A stretch of DNA of 64,000 bases. It comes from Salivita marina (GTDB lineage Bacteria; Pseudomonadota; Gammaproteobacteria; Pseudomonadales; Azotimanducaceae). The notes below the pieces were generated by a model, which saw only the letters and a list, made by a program, of their open reading frames with translations, was not told the DNA's origin and did no database searches. Positions 42,267 to 50,455 of the stretch are shown in pieces (the stretch's first letter is position 1; each line of letters opens with the position of its first letter). The translations under genes were made by a program, and so were the position numbers. The stretch lies in assembly GCA_038144425.1 (NCBI GenBank), contig JAYQNS010000004.1, positions 868,001-932,000 on the forward strand. The letters are read 5' to 3'.

Positions 42267-43087
42267 AGAAACTTCAGGGCCATGCGGTGGCTCTCGCCGA
42301 TGGCCAGGTAGTGGTTCTGGTTCTCTTCCCCCAGGCGGAGGGTGGGGGGGAGAGTCCAGACGCCCTTGGCGTGATTCCCTCGGTCCAGGGGATTCGCGAG
42401 GTGATCGGAGCGGCCAAGGAATCGGAAGCCCGCCGCGACCATTGCCTCGATCACCTGGCTCTCGTGCAGGTAGCCGTTGCTCGGATCATAGGCCACCTCG
42501 GGGGGCGCGCTGTGGTCGACGATCCCAACCACGCCCCCGGTCTTCAGCGCCTTGAACCAGGCCTCGGGCACCGTTCCCCCCTGGCGTAGCCAGTTGTGGG
42601 CATTACGGAAGTCAAGGATAAGGTCGACGGAGCCCGCCTCCGCTATGGTCGAGGTGCCGTCCTTCAGGCTACTGATCTGGACGGCACCGAAGCTGGCCGG
42701 GTCCTCGGCCAGCTTGGCATCGAAGGCTGCGTTATAGCGCCCTTGCCATTCAAGTTGGGTGGCGGGGTCCCGGTTGTAGGTGGCACCAATCAACTGGCCC
42801 TGCTCGGCTAGGTAGGGCGCAAGAATTTCCGTGTACCAGCCACCGCCGGGCCAGCTTTCGAGCACTGTCATGTTGGCCTTGAGGCCAAAGAACTCAAGCG
42901 TTTCCAGGGGTTTGCGGTATACGTCGCGGCGTACGTGATCGGCGCTTCGGGCGGGGCCGGTAAGGGCCCCCTAGAGGCTCGCCTGATCTTCAAGGTGATG
43001 GTCAGCGCGCAGGGCGGCACTGGCTAGAGTCAGGGCGCCGAGGGCAAGGGCCGTAAGTTGTCGTAGCGGAGAGCGGCTGCAAGACAT
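42251..43087 (-). pseudogene. exported class I methyltransferase-like protein with in-frame TAG
   Basis: A family of predicted methyltransferases that start with a signal peptide. From ATG 43087 (AGGAG 8 bp upstream) the frame reads a signal (LRQLTALALGALTLASAA), then at codon 39 meets TAG (42971-42973). It continues in the same frame with GALTGPARSADHVRRDVYRK and the SAM-binding WPGGGWYTEILAPYLAEQG. So one amber codon separates the signal peptide from the catalytic domain. A restart at ATG 42871 would leave the protein without export and without its first ~70 residues. Decay or a base error are the main explanations. Confidence 0.75.
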
Positions 43088-43114
43088 GGGAAAAGCTCCT
43101 AAGGGCTTCTGGGC

Positions 43115-43951
43115 TTAAAGGCTGAAGCGTTCTTGGAGGAAGGCAGCAACGCCGTCCTCGTCATGGTGCCCGATCACCGCCGTGGCCGCCCGCAGCACTT
43201 CAGGCCGCGCATTGCTCGGGGCATAGGCCTCATCGGCCACGGCGAACATGGATAGATCATTGCTGCCGTCGCCAAAAACCACAAGGCGTTTGACGTTCAG
43301 CATTGCCTTGAGGGCTTCTACGGCCGCGCCCTTTGTGCCGGCGCCGTGGTGAATATCGATCCAGCCGAGCCCAGGCCCCTCAAAGGCATCTCCGGCGTAG
43401 GCCACGAGCTCCGGGAAGGGCGCTACAACGGCGGCGAGGCGATCCACCGCCTCCCGGGGACCCAGGGCACTGATGCTGGTGATTTCCGCGTCGGCGGGTA
43501 GGGTCGCAAGGTCCGCCAGGTCGACCTGGTCCCGTTCTCGGAAGGCCCGGGCCAGGGCCAGCTCCGTCTCGTTGAGCTCTGGCGCGTGATAGATGCGATG
43601 GACGTTCCCGGGCTCGAGGGTGGCAAGGAAGGGACTTAAGCCCTCTGCCCGCGAGGCCGCCAGCACGGAGCGGATTTCCTCCAAGCGAAGGTGATGATGG
43701 TGGCTGTAGAACGCCTCGAGAGGGTGCCAAAGCAGCACGCCATTCTTAAAGGCCTGGGGAAGGTCAAAGCCTAGGCCCTCGAGAAGATCCGCGGCGCCGT
43801 GGCGGGCGCGCCCCGTGGCTACGGTGTAGGGAATGCCCCGGGCCCGGAGTGCCGCCAGCGTTTCCTGGGTAGAGCTTGAGATCTCGGAATCGGCGTTCAG
43901 CAGGGTGCCGTCAAGGTCAAAAACGACGAGTTCGGACGCCGCCTTAGCCAT
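43115..43951 (-). CDS. Cof-like HAD family phosphatase
   Basis: A 278-residue haloacid dehalogenase-like hydrolase. The nucleophile D12 and acid D14 lie in FDLDGTLLNADSEI. The middle (residues ~85-200) is a C2-type cap, and VVFGDGSNDLSMFAVAD holds the motif IV aspartates. Members dephosphorylate sugar phosphates or nucleotides; the substrate is not predictable. The last residues of the adjacent prpF overlap its start by 8 bp on the same strand. Confidence 0.9.
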   Translation of the reverse strand: MAKAASELVVFDLDGTLLNADSEISSSTQETLAALRARGIPYTVATGRARHGAADLLEGLGFDLPQAFKNGVLLWHPLEAFYSHHHHLRLEEIRSVLAASRAEGLSPFLATLEPGNVHRIYHAPELNETELALARAFRERDQVDLADLATLPADAEITSISALGPREAVDRLAAVVAPFPELVAYAGDAFEGPGLGWIDIHHGAGTKGAAVEALKAMLNVKRLVVFGDGSNDLSMFAVADEAYAPSNARPEVLRAATAVIGHHDEDGVAAFLQERFSL

Positions 43952-45127
43952 GGTTGGTGGGGATACGCACCCAGCCTTCCATGAGAACCCGGGCGCTCCG
44001 GGACATGCGCACCCGCTTCACCGCCCAGCTGCCGTCACCGCTGACCGCGGCCTCGGCGCCTACCCGTAGCGTGCCGGAGGGATGGCCAAAGGTCACCGAG
44101 TCCCGCTCCCCGCCTCCTGCGGCTTCGTTCACCAGGGTGCCGGGAATGACCGCAGCGGTGGCAATAGCCACGGCGGCGGTGCCCATCATGGCGTGGTGCA
44201 GCTTACCCATGGACAGGGCGCGCACGCACAGATCAATGCTGTTGGCTGCCACCACTTTACCGCTGGAGGCAGCATAGGTCGTGGCTGGCGCGACGAAGGC
44301 GACCTTGGGCGTGTGCTGGCGTGTGGCCGCTTCGCTCACGTCCTGGATCAACCCCATGGCAAGGGCGCCGTGGGCGCGGATAGTCTCAAAGCGGGCGAGG
44401 GCCTCAGTGTCGTTGTTGATCGCATCCTGAAGTTCTGTCCCCGTGTAGCCGAGCTCGGCAGCGCGGAGAAAGATGGTCGGGATGCCCGAATTGATCATCG
44501 TGGCTTCGAAGGTTCCCACCCCGGGGACCTCGAGGTGATCCACGAGCTGCCCTGTGGGGAAGAGGGCGCCCTCGCCGTCAGCGGGGTCGAGGAAATCCAC
44601 GGGTACCTCCGCCGCGGGAAAGGTCACGCCGTCGAGCTCGAAATCCCCTGTTTCCTGCACCGCGCCGCCGCTCATGGGGACTTGATTGAGCAGGGTTTTC
44701 TCGATGTTCGCCTGCCAAATGCGTACCTCGCAGGGGCCCTCCGCGGGGACCCGGGCCTCATCGATGAGGCCTTCGGCAATGGCGAAGGGTCCCACGGCCG
44801 CGGACAGGTTGCCACAATTTCCAGACCAATCAACGAAGGGCGAATCGATGGAGACCTGACCAAAAAGGTAGTCCACGTCGTGGTCCGGGCGATCGCTCTT
44901 ACTGACCAGCACCACCTTGGAGGTGCTTGAGGTGGCCCCCCCATGCCGTCCGTATGCTTGCCGTAGGGGTCCGGGCTGCCGATGACCCGAAGGCACAGGG
45001 CATCCCGGGCCGGCCCGGCCCCCTGGGCCTCGGGGGGCAGGTCGGCGACGTTGAAGAACACCCCCTTCGAGGTGCCCCCGCGCATATAGGTGGCGCGGAT
45101 TTTCTGCTGCGGTTTGAAGGCGCTCAC
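43944..45127 (-). pseudogene. prpF: 2-methylaconitate cis-trans isomerase PrpF, frameshifted
   Basis: Converts 4-methylaconitate to 2-methylaconitate beside AcnD in propionate breakdown. The N-terminal part starts at ATG 45127 (RATYMRGGTSKGVFFNVADL) and reaches GKHTDGMGG. The rest continues one frame over (SSTSKVVLVSKSDRPDHDVDY, DWSGNCGNLSAA). They join at a run of seven G (44936-44942 on the plus strand as C); eight would restore the frame. The catalytic C of NCGNL and the isomerase second half are intact. Loss of one G, real or as sequencing error, is the cause. The 4-bp overlap with acnD (45124) shows the pair is an operon. Confidence 0.85.
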
Positions 45128-47715
45128 CCCTGGGCCTCGAGGAAGTCCTCGGCGAAGCGCTGGAGCACGCCCCCGGCCTCGTAGATGTGGAGCTCCTCGG
45201 CGGTGTCGAGGCGGCTCTTCACCGGCACTTCAACCCGATCACCATTGGTGCGGGTAATGACGAGGGTCATGAGGGATCCGGGGGCCAGCTCCCCTTCCAC
45301 GCTGAAGCTTTCCGTACCGTCGATGGCGTAGGTCTGCCGGGTGTCGCCGCCAGTGAACTCGAGGGGCAGGACGCCCATGCCAATGAGGTTCGTGCGGTGA
45401 ATGCGCTCGAAGCCCTCGGCCACAATCACCTCGACGCCGGCCAGGCGCACGCCCTTGGCGGCCCAGTCTCGGCTCGAGCCCTGGCCGTAGTCGGCGCCGG
45501 CGATGATGCACAGGGGCTGGCTGCGCTCCATATAGGTTTCAATCACTTCCCACATGCGCTGCACCGTGCCCTCGGGCTCGAGACGGGCCAGGGACCCCTG
45601 GATCACTTCGCTCTTCTCATCCCGGCACATCTCATTAAGGAGCTTCGGGTTGGCGAAGGTGGCCCGCTGCGCCGTGAGGTGATCCCCTCGGTGCGTGGCG
45701 TAGGAATTGAAGTCTTCCTCCGGTAGGCCCATTTTCGCGAGGTATTCCCCGGCGGCACTCGTGCCTAGAATGGCGTTGGAGGGGGACAGGTGATCGGTGG
45801 TGATGTTGTCCCCGAGCACGGCGAGGGGGCGCATCCCGCTAAGGGTGCGCGGCTTCGCGAGGGCCCCTTCCCAATAGGGCGGGCGCCGGATGTAGGTGCT
45901 CTGGGGCCGCCAGTCATAGTTAGGGCTCACCGCATCGGTGACATCCTCGACCTTCAGGAACATGGGGTCGTAGACGTCCCTGAACTGCTCGGGCTTCACG
46001 GCCTCAGTCACCAGGGCGTCGATTTCTTCGTCGCTCGGCCAGATGTCGGCGAGGCGGATCGGCTGGCCGGCGCTGTCCGTGCCCAGCACGTCCTTTTCGA
46101 TGTCGAAGCGAATGGAGCCGGCGAGGGCATAGGCCACCACCAGGGGCGGCGAGGCCAGGAAGGCCTGCTTCGCATAGGGGTGGATGCGGCCATCGAAGTT
46201 GCGGTTGCCCGAGAGTACTGCGGTAGCGTAAAGGTCCCGGTCGATGATCTCCTTCTGGATCACCGGATCCAAGGCGCCGGACATGCCATTGCAGGTGGTG
46301 CAGGCAAAGGCCACCACGCCGAAGCCCAGCTGCTCAAGCTCCGGCAGCAGGGCCGCCTCCGTGAGATAGGTTTTTACCGTCTTCGACCCCGGCGCCAGGG
46401 AGGTCTTTACCCAGGGTTTGCGGGTGAGGCCGGCGCGATTGGCGTTCCGGGCCAAAAGCCCCGCGGCGATCATGTTGCGGGGGTTCGAGGTGTTCGTGCA
46501 GCTCGTGATGGCGGCGATGATGACCGCTCCGTCGGGCATTTCCCCGGTTTTCTCCGCGTAGGGAGCGGCGATGCCGCGGCTCGCAAGCTCGCTCACGGGC
46601 AGGCGCGCGTGGGGGTTGGAGGGTCCGGCCAGGGTGCGGGTGACGGTGCTGAGGTCGAAGCGGAGCACCCGCTCGTACTCGACCTGGCCCAGATCATCGG
46701 CCCATAAGCCGCAGTGCTTGGCGTAGGCCTCGACCAGGGCGATTTGCGCATCCTCGCGCCCGGTGAGGCGCAGGTAGGTGAGGGTTTGCTCGTCGATGGC
46801 GAACATCGCGGCCGTGGCGCCGTACTCCGGCGTCATATTGGAGATGGTAGCGCGATCCCCGAGGCTGAGGGACCGAGAACCCTCGCCATAAAACTCGAGG
46901 TAGGCCCCCACCACCCGCTCCTTGCGGAGGAATTCCGTGAGGGACAGGACCAGGTCCGTCCCCGTGACCCCTGGCGCCAGGCGCCCGGTCAGCTCCACGC
47001 CCACCATATCCGGGGTGCGCATCATGGAGGCCCGGCCAAGCATCACGGATTCGGCCTCAAGGCCGCCGACGCCCACGGAAATCACGCCCAGGGCATCCAC
47101 CATGGGGGTGTGGCTGTCCGTGCCCACGCAGGTGTCGGGGAAGGCGACGCCGTCCCGGGCCTGCACCACGGGGGACATTTTCTCGAGGTTGATCTGGTGC
47201 ATGATGCCGTTCCCCGGGGGGATGACGTCGACGTTGTCGAAGGCGTCCTTGCACCAGTTGATGAAGTGGAAGCGGTCGGCGTTGCGTCGCTCTTCCACCG
47301 CGCGATTCTTCTCGAAGGCCCCTTCCTCGAAGCCAGGATGCTCCACGGCGAGGGAGTGATCCACGATCAGCTGCGTGGGCACCACGGGATTCACCGCGGC
47401 CGGGTCCCCGCCGCGCTCGGCGATGGCGTCCCGAAGCCCCGCCAGATCCACCAGCGCCGTCTGCCCCAGGATGTCGTGGCACACCACCCGCGCCGGATAC
47501 CAGGGGAAGTCGAGATCGCGCTTCCGCTCAATCAGCTGCAGGAGGCTGGCGTCGAGCGTCTCCGGATCGCATCGGCGCACCAGCTGCTCGGCGAGCACCC
47601 GCGCCGTGAAGGGCAGGGTGGCGTAGGCACCGGGCTTAAGGGCCTCCACGGCGGAGCGGGTGTCATAAAAATCGAGATCAAAGCCGGGAAGGGGGGCGCG
47701 GTAACGATCATTCAT
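45124..47715 (-). CDS. acnD: 2-methylcitrate dehydratase AcnD, Fe/S-dependent
   Basis: An 863-residue aconitase-family enzyme of the methylcitrate cycle that dehydrates 2-methylcitrate. It holds the 4Fe-4S cluster ligands in AITSCTNTSNPRNM and AFACTTCNGMSG. GTDSHTPMVDALGV and YGQGSSRDWAAKG are family substrate motifs. AcnD is distinguished from the housekeeping aconitase by its pairing with PrpF. prpB and prpC are not in this window. Confidence 0.95.
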   Translation of the reverse strand: MNDRYRAPLPGFDLDFYDTRSAVEALKPGAYATLPFTARVLAEQLVRRCDPETLDASLLQLIERKRDLDFPWYPARVVCHDILGQTALVDLAGLRDAIAERGGDPAAVNPVVPTQLIVDHSLAVEHPGFEEGAFEKNRAVEERRNADRFHFINWCKDAFDNVDVIPPGNGIMHQINLEKMSPVVQARDGVAFPDTCVGTDSHTPMVDALGVISVGVGGLEAESVMLGRASMMRTPDMVGVELTGRLAPGVTGTDLVLSLTEFLRKERVVGAYLEFYGEGSRSLSLGDRATISNMTPEYGATAAMFAIDEQTLTYLRLTGREDAQIALVEAYAKHCGLWADDLGQVEYERVLRFDLSTVTRTLAGPSNPHARLPVSELASRGIAAPYAEKTGEMPDGAVIIAAITSCTNTSNPRNMIAAGLLARNANRAGLTRKPWVKTSLAPGSKTVKTYLTEAALLPELEQLGFGVVAFACTTCNGMSGALDPVIQKEIIDRDLYATAVLSGNRNFDGRIHPYAKQAFLASPPLVVAYALAGSIRFDIEKDVLGTDSAGQPIRLADIWPSDEEIDALVTEAVKPEQFRDVYDPMFLKVEDVTDAVSPNYDWRPQSTYIRRPPYWEGALAKPRTLSGMRPLAVLGDNITTDHLSPSNAILGTSAAGEYLAKMGLPEEDFNSYATHRGDHLTAQRATFANPKLLNEMCRDEKSEVIQGSLARLEPEGTVQRMWEVIETYMERSQPLCIIAGADYGQGSSRDWAAKGVRLAGVEVIVAEGFERIHRTNLIGMGVLPLEFTGGDTRQTYAIDGTESFSVEGELAPGSLMTLVITRTNGDRVEVPVKSRLDTAEELHIYEAGGVLQRFAEDFLEAQG

Positions 47716-47872
47716 GGGAGCGGAAATCTGCCTTGGTCTTTAGGAGCGCGGAGTTTAGCACCCCGCCCCCACCCCTCGCAGCGATGATGCGGGGGACCGG
47801 TGCGCTCTGCTAGGCTCGGGGCAGGGGCGCAAGGGGTGCGCCGTTCTAGCCGCACTAAAGGGGGAGGATGCT

Positions 47873-49108
47873 GTGGCCATTGATTTTGAGATTCCAGCGG
47901 AAGCCAAGGTTTTACGGGAACGCGTGCGCCAGTGGGTGCAGGATGAGTGCATTCCCGCGGAAAAGCGCCTGCTTGACGGCGACGATTATAAATCCGTGCT
48001 CGGGGAACTGCGCACTAAGGCCAGGGGCCAGGGGCTCTGGTGCCCGTTCATCCCCGAGGAGTACGGCGGTATGGGTCTGGGCCCGCTGGCCAATGCCCTG
48101 GTGCAAATGGAGCTGGGGGAGAGCTACCTCGGCGCCCTGTCCATGAATACGCAGGGCCCGGACGATGCCACCATGATGACCCTCCTGGAGCACGGCACGC
48201 CCTATCAGAAGGAAAAATTCCTCAAGCCGCTGCTGAACGGCGAGAAGCGTATTTGCTACTCCATGACGGAGAAAGCTGCGGGGGCGGATGCTACGGGGAT
48301 GCAAACTCGGGCGGAAAAGAAGGACAACGACACCTATGTGCTGAACGGGGAGAAGTGGTTCTCCTCTGCTGCGAGCGTGGCTGACATTGCCGTGGTGATG
48401 GCTAAAACCGATCCCGATGCGCCGCGGCATCAACAGTTTTCAACCTTCCTTGTTGAGCTGCCTAACCCGGGCTACAACATCAAGCGCAACATTCCGACCA
48501 TGGCTATGGAAGGCCCTCTATCCCACATCCTAGGCGGCGGGCACGCCGAGATAGAGATCAAAGACCTTGAGCTGCCGGCGGAAAACCTCCTCGGCGGCGA
48601 GGGGAACGGCTTCAACATGGGCCAGCATCGCTTGGCCTACGGCCGTCTTCGCCACGGCATGCACAACGTTGCCATGGCCCAGCGGGCTCTGGATATGGCG
48701 ACGGCTCATGTCACCCAGCGGACCACCTTCGGCAAGGGCCTCGATGAGCGCCAGGCGGTGCAGTTTATGCTGGCGGAGTGCGCCAGCGAGCTCTACATCG
48801 CGCGTCTCATGCTGCTGCACATCGCCTACAAGGCGGAGAACAAAATGGATATCCGCCAGGAGAATGGCATCGCGAAGGTGTTCCTCGCGAACATGGTGCA
48901 CAAGGTGGTGGACACCGCCATTCAGCTCCACGGCGCCCTTGGCTACTCCCGGGATACTCCCTTGGCGGCCTGGTACACCCACATTCGCTCCCAGCGTTTG
49001 GTAGATGGGCCCGATGAGGTCCATAAGTGGACCACGGGGCGGAACGTCATTAAGGCCTTTAAAGCCACGGGCACCACCGCTGGGGCCTGCGGCGGCGACA
49101 TGCTCTAG
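47873..49108 (+). CDS. acyl-CoA dehydrogenase family protein
   Basis: A 411-residue FAD enzyme that oxidises acyl-CoA esters. The N-terminal helical domain (residues 1-110), beta domain (CYSMTEKAAGADATGMQTRA ... GEKWFSSAA) and C-terminal helical domain (RLAYGRLRHGMHNVAMAQRA, IQLHGALGYSRDTPLAAWY) are in family order. GTG 47873 has GGGGGAGGATGCT upstream. The neighbour on the same strand is an SDR, 12 bp on. The pair would suit beta-oxidation-like steps; the acyl chain is not known. Confidence 0.88.
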   Translation: MAIDFEIPAEAKVLRERVRQWVQDECIPAEKRLLDGDDYKSVLGELRTKARGQGLWCPFIPEEYGGMGLGPLANALVQMELGESYLGALSMNTQGPDDATMMTLLEHGTPYQKEKFLKPLLNGEKRICYSMTEKAAGADATGMQTRAEKKDNDTYVLNGEKWFSSAASVADIAVVMAKTDPDAPRHQQFSTFLVELPNPGYNIKRNIPTMAMEGPLSHILGGGHAEIEIKDLELPAENLLGGEGNGFNMGQHRLAYGRLRHGMHNVAMAQRALDMATAHVTQRTTFGKGLDERQAVQFMLAECASELYIARLMLLHIAYKAENKMDIRQENGIAKVFLANMVHKVVDTAIQLHGALGYSRDTPLAAWYTHIRSQRLVDGPDEVHKWTTGRNVIKAFKATGTTAGACGGDML

Positions 49109-49119
49109 GGGGGGGCACC

Positions 49120-49899
49120 ATGGCACGTTTACAAGGACGGGTGGCCTTGGTCACCGGCGGGGCCTCCGGCATTGGCCGAGCCTGCGCCGAGCGCCTCGCG
49201 GAGGAGGGGGCAGCGGTGGCCGTCACCGACATTCAGGAGGCCCTTGGCCGGGAAGTGGTGGCGGGCATTCAAGGGGCCGGCGGAAAGGCCGCTTTCTATG
49301 CCCATGACGTCACCTCCGAGCCAGCTTGGGAGCAGGTTGTGGCCGCCGTGGAGGGGGAGCTTGGGGAGCTGTCGATTCTGGTGAATAACGCCGGCATAGG
49401 CATCGGGGGCAGCATTGTCGATATGACCCTCGAGGACTGGCAGCGCCAGCAGGCAATCAATCTCGACGGCGTATTCCTCGGGGTGAAGCATGGCATTCGC
49501 GCGATGCGCGAGGCTGGTGGCGGCGCCATCATTAACCTGTCCTCCGTGGCGGGACTCAAGGGCGCCGCCAATCTGGCGGCCTACAACGCCACCAAGGGCG
49601 GGGTTCGCCTCTTCACCAAGGGCGTTGCGCTGGAGTGCGCCCGCTCGGGGTGGAATATCCGCGTGAACTCCGTGCACCCGGGCATCATCGACACGCCGAT
49701 CTGGGGCAAGATTGACGCCGTTCCCCTGGCAGAGGGAGCGAACACGGTGGATATTGACGCCATGGCAGCCTTGGCCGTGCCCCTCGGGCGTACGGGCACG
49801 GCTCGGCAGATTGCGGACGGAGTGGTGTTCCTCGCTAGCGATGAAGCCAGCTACATCACGGGCACGGAGCTTGTCATTGACGGCGGCATGACCGCCTAG
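49120..49899 (+). CDS. SDR family oxidoreductase
   Basis: A 259-residue classical SDR. The nucleotide site is TGGASGIGRACAERL, NNAG is at NNAGIGIGG, the catalytic Ser in NLSSVAGLKG and the Tyr/Lys in YNATKGGVR. SYITGTELVIDGGMTA closes the sequence. It is co-directional with the acyl-CoA dehydrogenase 12 bp upstream and may oxidise a hydroxyacyl or hydroxysteroid product. It converges on the DUF6702 gene with a 7-bp gap. Confidence 0.9.
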   Translation: MARLQGRVALVTGGASGIGRACAERLAEEGAAVAVTDIQEALGREVVAGIQGAGGKAAFYAHDVTSEPAWEQVVAAVEGELGELSILVNNAGIGIGGSIVDMTLEDWQRQQAINLDGVFLGVKHGIRAMREAGGGAIINLSSVAGLKGAANLAAYNATKGGVRLFTKGVALECARSGWNIRVNSVHPGIIDTPIWGKIDAVPLAEGANTVDIDAMAALAVPLGRTGTARQIADGVVFLASDEASYITGTELVIDGGMTA

Positions 49900-49906
49900 C
49901 AAACCC

Positions 49907-50455
49907 CTACTGCGGCAGGGGGCGGCTCGGGGCGCTGGCCAGCGCCTGCTCCGGCGCCTCCCGCCGCAGGATTAGGGTCCGCACCCCATCGGCGTCCACC
50001 ACGTTCACCCAGTTCTCCTGGCTCGGCCACAGGGCGAGGAGGGCATCATGGCGGATGCGCGCAATGCGCGGTCCGGCCTCTCCCGGGAGCGTTTCATAAA
50101 TCCAGAGCAGGCTTCCGTCCACCTCTACCCCTACCAGGTCCTTGGCCAGCTCCGCGCCTCTGTCGTCCGTCAGGCGGAAGGCGCCGTGGACGTAGCGAGC
50201 AAAGGCCCACTGCCGCGCCGTGTCCGTGCGAAGGATCGCATCTCCCCCGGTCACCTCTGGGGCAGCATGCTCGGCGTCGTGTAGGGCAAAGCGATGGGCA
50301 ATCTCCACCTCATTGCTGCGGGGGTTGTAGCGAAGGGTGGTGAGGGCCGCCTTCTGCTGATGCGCGCCCAGGGGCGCGCTGCTCAGCATAAGAAGGAGAA
50401 GGCACGCGCGCCGAAGCACGGGGTGCCTATTCCTCGGACATGGGGACGGCGTCAT
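49907..50455 (-). CDS. DUF6702 family exported protein
   Basis: A 182-residue protein with a signal peptide (residues ~15-31, LLLLMLSSAPLGA) and a small beta-rich domain starting HQQKAALTTLRYNPRSNEVE. I recognise it as DUF6702; the role is unknown. Its start overlaps the end of the M1 peptidase by 29 bp, so the two are co-transcribed. This pairing is common in Gammaproteobacteria. Confidence 0.8.
   Translation of the reverse strand: MTPSPCPRNRHPVLRRACLLLLMLSSAPLGAHQQKAALTTLRYNPRSNEVEIAHRFALHDAEHAAPEVTGGDAILRTDTARQWAFARYVHGAFRLTDDRGAELAKDLVGVEVDGSLLWIYETLPGEAGPRIARIRHDALLALWPSQENWVNVVDADGVRTLILRREAPEQALASAPSRPLPQ

Noticed and set aside
41872..42555. Separate 227-residue gene starting GTG 41872
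   Set aside because: It lies in the same frame as 41392-41868 and is the second half of the selenoprotein; its last ~100 codons are antisense to the methyltransferase.
42251..42871. Methyltransferase starting at internal ATG 42871
   Set aside because: The family begins ~70 residues earlier with a signal peptide that is present upstream, with a proper ribosome site at 43087.
42971..42973. TAG in the methyltransferase as pyrrolysine
   Set aside because: No pyl genes in view, and the residue is in a linker between signal and domain where recoding makes little sense.
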